From Streptomyces griseorubiginosus (GTDB lineage: Bacteria > Actinomycetota > Actinomycetes > Streptomycetales > Streptomycetaceae), in the NCBI RefSeq assembly GCF_001514195.1, contig NZ_KQ948739.1, positions 62,001 to 126,000 of the forward strand: DNA of 64,000 nt. The letters run 5' to 3'. How positions within the stretch are numbered: the first letter of the stretch is position 1; the number at the start of each line of letters is the position of its first letter. Below are positions 1-6,389 of the stretch, piece after piece. Under the pieces are notes generated by a model, which was not told the DNA's origin, ran no database searches, and saw nothing but the letters and a program-made list of their open reading frames with translations. A program made the position numbers and the translations under genes.

Positions 1-1007
1 ATCTCCTCGACGATGTCCTCCAGGGTGACCACGCCGGCGGTGCCGCCGTACTCGTCGACGACGACGGCGATGGGCTGCTCGCTGCGCAGCTGGGCCAGCA
101 GGGGCTGGACCGGGAGCGTCTCGGGCACCAGCAGCGCCGGGCGGGCGATCCGGCCCACGGGGGTGCGCAGCCGGTCCTGGGCGGGGACGGCGAGGGCGTC
201 CTTGAGGTGGGCCATGCCGACGATCTCGTCGATCTTCTCCCGGTAGACCGGGAAGCGGGACAGACCGGTGGCACGGGTGAGGTTGACGACGTCCTCGGCG
301 GTCGCGGACGCCTGGAGCGAGCTGACCTTCACGCGCGGGGTCATGACGTGCTGCGCGGTGAGCTCGCCGAGGGACAGGGTGCGCACGAAGAGGTCCGCGG
401 TGTCCTGTTCCAGGGCGCCGGCCTGGGCGGAGTGCCGGGCCAGGGAGACCAGCTCGCCGGGGGTGCGGGCGGAGGCCAGCTCCTCGGCGGGCTCGATGCC
501 GAGCGCGCGGACGAGGCGGTTGGCGACCGCGTTCAGGGCGGCGATCACCGGCCGGAACAGCCGGGCGAAGGCGTGCTGCGGGCCGGCGACGAAGCGGGCG
601 ACCTGCATCGGCTTGGACACCGCCCAGTTCTTGGGCACGAGCTCGCCGATCACCATCTGCACGGCGGAGGCCAGCAGCATGCCGACGACGACGGCCACGC
701 CGGAGACCGCTCCCTCGGGGATGCCGATGGCCGTGAACGGGCCGTGCAGCAGTTCCGCGAGGGCCGGTTCGGCGAGCATGCCGACGACCAGGGAGGTGAT
801 GGTGATGCCGAGCTGGGTGCCGGAGAGCTGGAACGACAGCTCCTTGAGCGACTCGGCGACCCGGCGGGCCCTCCGGTCGCCTTCCGCGGCGGCCTTCTCG
901 GCGTCGGTGGCCTCCACGGTGACGAGGCCGAACTCGGCCGCCACGAAGAAGCCGTTGGCGAGAATGAGCAGGAACGCCGCTCCGAGGAGCAGCAGGGGGA
1001 TGGTCAT
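1..1007 (-). CDS. HlyC/CorC (CNNM/CBS) membrane protein, 3' end missing
   Basis: Predicted integral membrane protein of the CNNM/CBS family (annotated as hemolysin, or as Mg/Co efflux CorC). The reading frame starts with ATG at 1007 and runs off the left edge without a stop, so about 335 residues are visible. The N-terminus (about residues 1-190) is the DUF21/CNNM domain, starting with the hydrophobic MTIPLLLLGAAFLLILANG, followed by AAEFGLV and IGELVPKNWA, which are typical of the family. From about residue 205 a CBS pair begins (HVMTPR, SRFPVYRE, VVVDEYGGTAGVVTLED). The C-terminal CorC domain would lie outside the window. Substrate is unknown: the family is linked to divalent cation transport, but that is family knowledge only. 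Confidence 0.88.
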   Translation of the reverse strand, partial: MTIPLLLLGAAFLLILANGFFVAAEFGLVTVEATDAEKAAAEGDRRARRVAESLKELSFQLSGTQLGITITSLVVGMLAEPALAELLHGPFTAIGIPEGAVSGVAVVVGMLLASAVQMVIGELVPKNWAVSKPMQVARFVAGPQHAFARLFRPVIAALNAVANRLVRALGIEPAEELASARTPGELVSLARHSAQAGALEQDTADLFVRTLSLGELTAQHVMTPRVKVSSLQASATAEDVVNLTRATGLSRFPVYREKIDEIVGMAHLKDALAVPAQDRLRTPVGRIARPALLVPETLPVQPLLAQLRSEQPIAVVVDEYGGTAGVVTLEDIVEE

Positions 1008-1107
1008 GCTGCCGCCTCGACACGTACGGAGGGGGCAGCGCAGGTACTACAGGACGATCCGTCCATCGCTGGAGGGAGTCACTCCTCGGGTAGCAGGAAC
1101 AACGAGA

Positions 1108-1136
1108 GGCGGAGGCGTGGTGAAAACGCCTCCGCC
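1108..1136 (-). terminator. Hairpin terminator after the PH-domain gene
   Basis: A perfect 11-bp inverted repeat (GGCGGAGGCGT at 1108-1118 with its complement at 1126-1136, 7-nt loop) lies in the gap between the PH-domain gene, whose stop is at 1187, and the HlyC-like gene start at 1007. No U-tract follows, which is usual in Streptomyces. It probably ends the rib-his transcript. Confidence 0.6.
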
Positions 1137-1186
1137 AACAGATTAATCAAGACAGGGCCCGATGCGGCAGGGTGGAATTCCCCGAG

Positions 1187-1645
1187 TCATCCCTGATCTT
1201 CGTCGGAGCGGGCCGTGGAACGGGCCTCGGCGAGCGCCCGCAGGGCCCTCGCGTCGGCGATGGCCTGCTGTTTCGCGATGCCCGGCTGGATGCCGAGCGC
1301 CGGCAGGCTGGTGCCGTCGCTGAGGTTGAGGAACACCCAGGGGTCGCCCGGGCGGAGGTTCACCTGGATGATCTCGGCCCACTCCAGCCGTCGCCTGCTG
1401 GCGATGTTCTGGACGGTGACCCCGGACTCGTCGGCGACGACCTTCACCCTGGCCAGCAGGAACAGCACACCGGCGAGCAGGGCCGCGGTGAACACGAAGC
1501 TCAGGCGCTCGCCGGGGCCCAGCTGTTCGAGGAGCAGCGCGATCACCGTGATCACCACGAAGATCGCGACACCGGCGGTGAGCAGGACCACACGGGTGCG
1601 GCCCGGCCGGAACGTGACGGGGAGAGCGGGAGGTTCGGAGGACAT
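1187..1645 (-). CDS. PH-domain membrane protein of the rib-his operon
   Basis: Small membrane protein of 152 residues with a bacterial PH-like domain (PH_6/bPH type). Two hydrophobic segments occupy about residues 19-41 and 49-66. The soluble remainder contains GVTVQNIASRRRLEWAEI and PWVFLNLSDGTSLPALGIQ, the beta-strand pattern of this domain. It starts 14 bp after the hisG stop and is the last gene of the leftward rib-his transcript, with a hairpin terminator behind it. Its function is unknown. The position next to hisG seems to be common in Streptomyces, but nothing ties it to histidine or flavin chemistry. Confidence 0.8.
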   Translation of the reverse strand: MSSEPPALPVTFRPGRTRVVLLTAGVAIFVVITVIALLLEQLGPGERLSFVFTAALLAGVLFLLARVKVVADESGVTVQNIASRRRLEWAEIIQVNLRPGDPWVFLNLSDGTSLPALGIQPGIAKQQAIADARALRALAEARSTARSDEDQG

Positions 1646-1659
1646 GTGCGGTACGCCCC

Positions 1660-2508
1660 TCAGAGACGGCAGGCGTGGATGGCCGTCGTCAGGATGGCCC
1701 GCGCGCCGATGTCGTACAGGTCGTCCATGATCCGCTGTGCCTCCTTGGCCGGGACCATCGCGCGGACGGCGACCCAGCCCTCGTTGTGCAGCGGGGAGAC
1801 GGTCGGGGACTCCAGGCCGGGGGTGAGCGCGACGGCCTTCTCGAGCTGCTCGACGCGGCAGTCGTAGTCCATCATCACGTACGTGCGTGCCACCAGGACG
1901 CCCTGGAGGCGGCGCAGGAACTGCTGGACCTTGGGTTCCTCGGCGTCGGCGCCGGTGCGGCGGATGACGACGGCCTCGGACTTCATGATGGGCTCGCCGA
2001 AGACCTCCAGGCCCGCGTTGCGCAGGCTGGTGCCGGTCTCGACGACGTCCGCGATGACCTCGGCGACACCGAGCTCGATGGCGGTCTCGACCGCGCCGTC
2101 GAGGTGGACGACGGCGGCGTCGATGCCGTTGTCCGCGAGGTGTGCGGCCACGATCCCCTCGTAGGAGGTGGCGACCGTCTTGCCCTTGAGGTCCTCGACG
2201 CCGCTCGCGGTGCCGGGCTTGGACGCGAAGCGGAAGGTGGAGCGGGCGAAGCCGAGCGGGAGGATCTCCTCGGCGTCGGCGCCGGAGTCGATCAGCAGGT
2301 CACGGCCGGTGATGCCGATGTCGAGCTGCCCCGAGGAGACGTAGATCGCGATGTCCCGGGGGCGCAGGTAGAAGAACTCCACGTCGTTGACCGGGTCGAC
2401 GGTCCGCAGTTCCTTGGACTCGCGGCGCTGCTGGTAGCCGGCCTCATGCAGCATGTCCGCCGCAGGTCCTGACAGGGAACCCTTGTTGGGGACGGCGATG
2501 CGCAGCAT
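1660..2508 (-). CDS. hisG: ATP phosphoribosyltransferase
   Basis: Cytosolic enzyme for the first committed step of histidine synthesis: ATP + PRPP to phosphoribosyl-ATP. It has 282 residues, the length of the long, self-regulated HisG form. MLRIAVPNKGSLSG opens the first catalytic lobe. LDIGITGRDLL, ATSYEGIVAAHL and EVIADVVETGTSLRNAG carry the PRPP and ATP sites. The final ~80 residues (from ARTYVMMDYDC to ILTTAIHACRL) form the C-terminal ACT-like histidine-feedback domain. It follows hisE by 44 bp, so steps 1 and 2 of the pathway are cotranscribed, here downstream of riboflavin genes and away from any other his genes. Confidence 0.97.
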   Translation of the reverse strand: MLRIAVPNKGSLSGPAADMLHEAGYQQRRESKELRTVDPVNDVEFFYLRPRDIAIYVSSGQLDIGITGRDLLIDSGADAEEILPLGFARSTFRFASKPGTASGVEDLKGKTVATSYEGIVAAHLADNGIDAAVVHLDGAVETAIELGVAEVIADVVETGTSLRNAGLEVFGEPIMKSEAVVIRRTGADAEEPKVQQFLRRLQGVLVARTYVMMDYDCRVEQLEKAVALTPGLESPTVSPLHNEGWVAVRAMVPAKEAQRIMDDLYDIGARAILTTAIHACRL

Positions 2509-2552
2509 GAGGTCGGCTTCCTTTGCTCTCAGGGGTGTGTTCGGCGACTGGC

Positions 2553-2837
2553 TTACAGGTGGGCGTAGACGTCGTCGAGGGAGATCCCGCGCGCGACCAT
2601 CATCACCTGGACGTGGTACAGCAGCTGCGAGATCTCCTCGGCGGCCGCTTCCTTGCCCTCGTACTCGGCGGCCATCCAGACCTCGGCGGCCTCTTCGACG
2701 ACCTTCTTGCCGATGGCGTGGACACCCTTGCCGACCAGTTCTGCGGTGCGGGAGGTGGCGGGGTCGCCGGTGGCGGCCTTCTGCTGGAGCTCGGTGAAGA
2801 GCTCCTCGAACGTCTTATTGGACATGGTGTCGCTCAC
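2553..2837 (-). CDS. hisE: Phosphoribosyl-ATP pyrophosphatase
   Basis: Second step of histidine synthesis: hydrolysis of phosphoribosyl-ATP to phosphoribosyl-AMP and pyrophosphate. It is a stand-alone 94-residue HisE, as in other actinobacteria, not fused to HisI. All-alpha MazG-like fold: KTFEELFTELQQKAA near the N-terminus, then KKVVEEAAEVWMAAEYEGKE and EEISQLLYHVQVMMVARG, with the acidic metal-binding residues in the two EE pairs. It sits 22 bp after ribH and 44 bp before hisG. Confidence 0.96.
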   Translation of the reverse strand: MSDTMSNKTFEELFTELQQKAATGDPATSRTAELVGKGVHAIGKKVVEEAAEVWMAAEYEGKEAAAEEISQLLYHVQVMMVARGISLDDVYAHL

Positions 2838-2859
2838 CCTATGCCAAATGACACCTTCG

Positions 2860-3345
2860 TCAGTGCCACGGTTCAGATACTGAGCGGAGGGTGGCCGCCG
2901 TGGCCACCGCGGCGGTCACCGCCTCGTGTCCTTTGTCCTCGTTGGAGCCATCGAGGCCGGCCCGGTCCAGGGCCTGTTCCTCGGTGTCGCAGGTGAGGAC
3001 GCCCATGCCGACGGGGACGCCGGTCTCCACGGACACCTGGGTGAGGCCCTGGACGACGCCCTGGCACACGTACTCGAAGTGCGGGGTGCCACCGCGGATG
3101 ACGACACCGAGGGCGACGATCGCGTCGTAGCCGCGCCCTGCGAGGACCTTGGCGACGACCGGGAGTTCCCAGCTGCCGGGGACCCTGAGCAGGGTCGGCT
3201 CGTCGATGCCCAGGTCGTGCAGGGCGCGCAGGGCGCCGTCGACCAGTCCGTCCATCACCTTCTCGTGCCACTGCGCCGCGATGACGGCGACCCTCAGGTC
3301 GCCCACGTTGCGTACGGACAGCTCCGGTGCACCCTTGCCGCTCAC
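2860..3345 (-). CDS. ribH: 6,7-dimethyl-8-ribityllumazine synthase
   Basis: Penultimate enzyme of riboflavin synthesis. It condenses 5-amino-6-ribitylamino-uracil with dihydroxybutanone phosphate. At 161 residues it has normal length and probably forms a pentamer or 60-mer shell. Motifs are VAVIAAQWHEKVMDGLVDGA at the N-terminus (substrate loop), VPGSWELPVVAK, ALGVVIRGGTPHFEYVC (with the conserved catalytic His in PHFEYV) and PVGMGVLTCDTEEQALDRAG. It starts 24 bp after the ribBA stop, inside the FMN-riboswitch operon. Confidence 0.97.
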   Translation of the reverse strand: MSGKGAPELSVRNVGDLRVAVIAAQWHEKVMDGLVDGALRALHDLGIDEPTLLRVPGSWELPVVAKVLAGRGYDAIVALGVVIRGGTPHFEYVCQGVVQGLTQVSVETGVPVGMGVLTCDTEEQALDRAGLDGSNEDKGHEAVTAAVATAATLRSVSEPWH

Positions 3346-3369
3346 GTTCTCGAACTCTCCTCGAAGTGC

Positions 3370-4659
3370 TTACTGGTTGCTGCAGGTGGACACCGGGGCG
3401 GTGTCCAGCCAGGGCAGGTCATGGCCCATCCGGTCCCGCTTGGTGCGCAGGTAGCGGAGGTTGTGCTCGCCCGCCTGTACGGGCATCGGCTCCCGGCCGG
3501 TGACCTTGAGGCCGTGGCGCAGGAGGGCGTCGGACTTGTCGGGGTTGTTGGTCATCAGGCGCAGGCTGCGGACGCCGAGGTCCTGAAGGATCTGCGCGCC
3601 GGCGCCGTAGTCCCGGGCGTCGGCGGGCAGGCCGAGCTCCAGGTTGGCGTCGAGGGTGTCGTGGCCCTGCTCCTGGAGCTCGTACGCCCGCAGCTTGGAC
3701 AGCAGGCCGATGCCGCGCCCCTCGTGGCCGCGCAGGTAGACCACCACTCCCCTGCCCTCGGCCTGGATGCGCTCCAGGGAGGCGTCCAGCTGGGGACCGC
3801 AGTCGCAGCGCAGGGAGCCGAAGATGTCGCCGGTGAGGCACTCGGAGTGGACGCGGACCAGGACGTCCTCGCCGTCGCCGATCTCGCCGTGGACCAGGGC
3901 GACGTGCTCGACTCCGTCGACGCCGGAGCGGTAGCCGTACGCCGTGAAGGTGCCGTGGGCGGTGGGCAGCCGGGTCTCGGCCTCGCGGCGGACCGTTGGC
4001 TCGCTGGTGCGGCGGTAGGCGATCAGGTCCTCGATGGAGATGATCGTCAGACCGTGCTTGCGGGCGAAGGGGATCAGCTCGGGCAGGCGGAGCATCCGGC
4101 CGTCCTCGCCGGCGATCTCGACGATCGCGCCGGCCGGGCGCAGTCCCGCGAGCCGGGCGAGGTCGACGGCGGCCTCGGTGTGACCGTTGCGGGTGAGGAC
4201 ACCTCCGTCCCTGGCGCGGAGCGGGAAGATGTGACCGGGGCGGACGAAGTCGGTGTGGTCGGCGTCGCCGCTCGCGAGGAGCCGCAGCGTGGTGGCGCGG
4301 TCGGCGGCCGAGATGCCGGTGGTCACGCCGTGCGCGCCGGACGCGTCCACGGAGACGGTGAACGCGGTCTTCATCGACTCGGTGTTGTCGTCGACCATCT
4401 GCGGGAGCTTCAGCCGGTCCAGTTCGTCGCCCTCCATGGGGGCGCAGATCAGGCCGCGGCACTCGCTCATCATGAAGGCCACGATCTCGGGGGTGATCTT
4501 CTCGGCGGCGACGACCAGGTCGCCCTCGTTCTCGCGGTCCTCGTCGTCGACGACCACGATGGGCCGGCCGGCCGCGATGTCGGCGATGGCCTGCTCGACC
4601 GGGTCCAGCGCGAAGTCCTCGAACCCGTCGGTGCTGTAGAGAATCGGTGCCGCGCTCAT
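3370..4659 (-). CDS. ribBA: Bifunctional DHBP synthase / GTP cyclohydrolase II
   Basis: Supplies both precursors of riboflavin. The N-terminal half (about 1-210) is 3,4-dihydroxy-2-butanone-4-phosphate synthase, with the acidic metal loop VDDEDRENEGDLV and HGVTTGISAADRATT. The C-terminal half (about 215-415) is GTP cyclohydrolase II, with the zinc cysteines in VHSECLTGDIFGSLRCDCG and the GTP-binding RGHEGRGIGL. Total length is 429 residues. The ATG at 4659 overlaps the stop of the transporter gene (ATGA), so translation is probably coupled. Expression should fall when FMN is abundant through the upstream riboswitch. Confidence 0.97.
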   Translation of the reverse strand: MSAAPILYSTDGFEDFALDPVEQAIADIAAGRPIVVVDDEDRENEGDLVVAAEKITPEIVAFMMSECRGLICAPMEGDELDRLKLPQMVDDNTESMKTAFTVSVDASGAHGVTTGISAADRATTLRLLASGDADHTDFVRPGHIFPLRARDGGVLTRNGHTEAAVDLARLAGLRPAGAIVEIAGEDGRMLRLPELIPFARKHGLTIISIEDLIAYRRTSEPTVRREAETRLPTAHGTFTAYGYRSGVDGVEHVALVHGEIGDGEDVLVRVHSECLTGDIFGSLRCDCGPQLDASLERIQAEGRGVVVYLRGHEGRGIGLLSKLRAYELQEQGHDTLDANLELGLPADARDYGAGAQILQDLGVRSLRLMTNNPDKSDALLRHGLKVTGREPMPVQAGEHNLRYLRTKRDRMGHDLPWLDTAPVSTCSNQ

Positions 4660-5297
4660 GCCGGCGCTCCTTCCATGACGGGCCGCGCGGACTCACGGGA
4701 GCGCAGCCACCAGTCGCGCATGCCCCACAGGACGAGCGCGCCGTAGATGACGTAGACGAAGCCGGAGAAGGCGTAGCCGTTGGCGAAGTTCAGGGGGACG
4801 CCGACGAGGTCGACGAGGAGCCAGGCGAACCAGAACTCGACCATGCCGCGGGCCTGGGCGTACATGGCGACGACGGTGCCGACGAAGATGTAGGCGTCCG
4901 GCCAGGGGTCCCAGGACAGGCTCGGGTAGGCCTTGAAGAGCAGGGCGACCGCGACGGTGCCGACGGCGGCGGCGCCGACGAGGGCTCCGCGCTCACGCCA
5001 GGAGGCGAACCGGGGCGCGATGTGCCCGTCGCCGGACTGCCCCTTGTTGCGGTTCCACTGCCACCAGCCGTACAGGGCGACGAGCATGACGACGACCTGC
5101 TTGCCGGCGCTGCCGGTGAGGTGGCCGTAGAAGGCGCCGAAGAGGATGAGGCCGGAGGCGAACTGGACCGGCCAGCTCCACAGGTTGCGGCGCCAGCCGA
5201 GGGCGAGGGCGATCAGGCCGAGGATGTTGCCGATCATGTCCGACCAGAGGATGTGCTGGCCGAACAGGGTGAAGGCCTCGGTGTTGAGGGAGTTCAC
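4656..5297 (-). CDS. ribM: PnuC-family riboflavin transporter RibM
   Basis: Integral membrane protein of 213 residues, PnuC (nicotinamide riboside/vitamin uptake) family, with about seven hydrophobic segments. Recognisable stretches are TLFGQHILWSDMIGNILGL, ALGWRRNLWSWPVQFASG, ALYGWWQWNRNKG and PDAYIFVGTVVAMYAQARG. Its place between ribE and ribBA, overlapping both by 4 bp, and under an FMN riboswitch points to riboflavin as substrate. This matches the actinobacterial RibM described in Streptomyces davawensis and Corynebacterium. PnuC proteins work by facilitated diffusion with metabolic trapping. The start is GTG at 5297. Substrate is inferred from context. Confidence 0.9.
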   Translation of the reverse strand: MNSLNTEAFTLFGQHILWSDMIGNILGLIALALGWRRNLWSWPVQFASGLILFGAFYGHLTGSAGKQVVVMLVALYGWWQWNRNKGQSGDGHIAPRFASWRERGALVGAAAVGTVAVALLFKAYPSLSWDPWPDAYIFVGTVVAMYAQARGMVEFWFAWLLVDLVGVPLNFANGYAFSGFVYVIYGALVLWGMRDWWLRSRESARPVMEGAPA

Positions 5298-5902
5298 TGT
5301 CCGGCCCCCTGACCGCTGTTCGCGAGCAGGCGCTCGACGTACTTGGCGACGACGTCCACCTCGAGGTTGACCGGGTCGCCGGGCTGCTTGATGCCGAGCG
5401 TGGTCAGGGCGAGGGTGGTCGGGATGAGGCTGACGGTGAAGTAGTCGGGGCCTGCGTCGACGACGGTGAGGCTGATGCCGTCGACGGTGATGGAGCCCTT
5501 CTCGACGACATAGCGCGTCAGGTCCGCGGGCAGCGAGATCCTGATGATCTCCCAGTTCTCGGAGGGCTTGCGCTCCAGGACCTGTCCGGTGCCGTCGACA
5601 TGCCCCTGCACGATGTGTCCGCCGAGGCGCGCGCCCAGGGCCATCGGGCGTTCGAGGTTGACCCGGGAGCCTTCGGCGAGGGCACCGAGGCTGGAGCGGT
5701 CGAGGGTCTCGGCCATGACGTCGGCGGTGAACCAGTCGGCGTCGTGTTCGACGACCGTGAGGCAGACGCCGTTGACGGCGATGGAGTCCCCGTGTTTCGC
5801 GCCCTCGGTGACGACGGGGCCGCGCACTCGGAAACGACAGGAGTCACCGAGGTTCTCGACAGCGGTGATCTCACCCAGCTCTTCGACGATTCCGGTGAAC
5901 AC
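5294..5902 (-). CDS. ribE: Riboflavin synthase alpha subunit
   Basis: Final step of riboflavin formation: dismutation of two 6,7-dimethyl-8-ribityllumazine molecules. It has 202 residues with the two tandem lumazine-binding barrels of the family. The first opens with the hallmark MFTGIVEELGEI and contains GDSIAVNGVCLTV. The second opens with ARLGGHIVQGHVDGTG and contains GSITVDGISLTVVD. The GTG at 5902 is supported by GGGAGG about 9 nt upstream. It is the first gene of the operon, about 160 nt downstream of the FMN aptamer, and its stop overlaps the ribM GTG. Confidence 0.97.
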   Translation of the reverse strand: MFTGIVEELGEITAVENLGDSCRFRVRGPVVTEGAKHGDSIAVNGVCLTVVEHDADWFTADVMAETLDRSSLGALAEGSRVNLERPMALGARLGGHIVQGHVDGTGQVLERKPSENWEIIRISLPADLTRYVVEKGSITVDGISLTVVDAGPDYFTVSLIPTTLALTTLGIKQPGDPVNLEVDVVAKYVERLLANSGQGAGQ

Positions 5903-6030
5903 TTCCCGGGTCCTCCCTGCCTCATTCGGGCACGGACTCCGGGGCTGTCGATGACGACAGAATCAGCGAGTGGGGACACCGGGGGCGACGCCGGACGGGA
6001 CCCACCCCCGCGAGGGTGAAGCCTGGTACG

Positions 6031-6062
6031 GCGGCGCGCATACAGGTATGCCCGCCCGCCGC
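6031..6062 (-). promoter_or_regulatory. Expression-platform hairpin of the FMN riboswitch
   Basis: On the minus strand, directly after the aptamer, an inverted repeat can form: GCGGCG 6031-6036 with CGCCGC 6057-6062, and GCATA 6038-6042 with TATGC 6047-6051. It shares two bases with the 3' arm of the aptamer closing helix (6061-6067), so ligand-bound aptamer and hairpin compete. A GC-only hairpin without a U-tract is compatible with transcription stop or RNA refolding. The mechanism is inferred. Confidence 0.5.
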
Positions 6063-6187
6063 GCACTGCCTCCCATCCGGACTTTAACCGTCGGTCCAGG
6101 AATTTCACCTGGTCAACCGGCCGCTGGAAGCGGTCGGGTCGCGGACTGTAACCGCCGGTTCGGACTTTCACCGACCCCGGAGTGCGC
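6061..6187 (-). promoter_or_regulatory. FMN riboswitch (RFN element)
   Basis: The minus strand carries the conserved RFN core in order: GGTGAAAGTCCG, AACCGGCGGTTACAGTCCG, AGGTGAAATTCCTG and ACCGACGGTTAAAGTCCGG, then ATGGGAGG. The closing helix pairs GCGCACT with AGTGCGC (6061-6067 and 6181-6187). It binds flavin mononucleotide and lowers expression of the ribE-ribM-ribBA-ribH-hisE-hisG transcript. The aptamer ends about 160 nt before the ribE start. No clear promoter could be assigned between it and 6330. Confidence 0.95.
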
Positions 6188-6278
6188 TGCTTCTGGTACA
6201 CAGCCAGTCTGCCACGCCCGATCGTGGTCCATACAGGCGATGCGTGTGCAGTGGCTCACAACCCGTGGCCGAAACCCC

Positions 6279-6308
6279 TTGACCTAATGGTCTAGTCCTT
6301 TTTAGGGT
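6279..6308 (+). promoter_or_regulatory. Near-consensus promoter with a DasR-like operator, no gene downstream
   Basis: TTGACC at 6279-6284 and TAGGGT at 6303-6308 are separated by 18 bp, an excellent Streptomyces vegetative promoter reading rightwards. The spacer holds AATGGTCTAGTCC (6286-6298), centred on CTAG, close to the DasR responsive element (TGGTCTAGACCA) that sits in chitinase and N-acetylglucosamine promoters. No rightward gene follows: the next gene (ROK) is on the other strand and its terminator lies at 6336-6377. I recall a chitinase gene at this site in S. coelicolor (SCO1444), so this looks like the surviving promoter of a deleted chitinase gene. Confidence 0.6.
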
Positions 6309-6335
6309 CGCCCTGCGTGGACACCCGTAGAGACG

Positions 6336-6377
6336 GACCCGGCGGCGGTGACGACGGCCCTTGCCCGCCGCCGGGTC
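6336..6377 (-). terminator. Terminator of the ROK gene
   Basis: Perfect 13-bp inverted repeat, GACCCGGCGGCGG at 6336-6348 and its complement at 6365-6377, with a 16-nt loop. It starts 13 bp past the ROK stop codon on the minus strand and would also stop any rightward transcript from the promoter at 6279. Confidence 0.7.
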
Positions 6378-6389
6378 TTCTGCGCCGGG

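Noticed and set aside
2926..4746. Long plus-strand frame opposite ribH-ribBA
   Set aside because: Shadow of the rib genes: its residues are the low-complexity V/G/D/A mix typical of antisense frames in Streptomyces.
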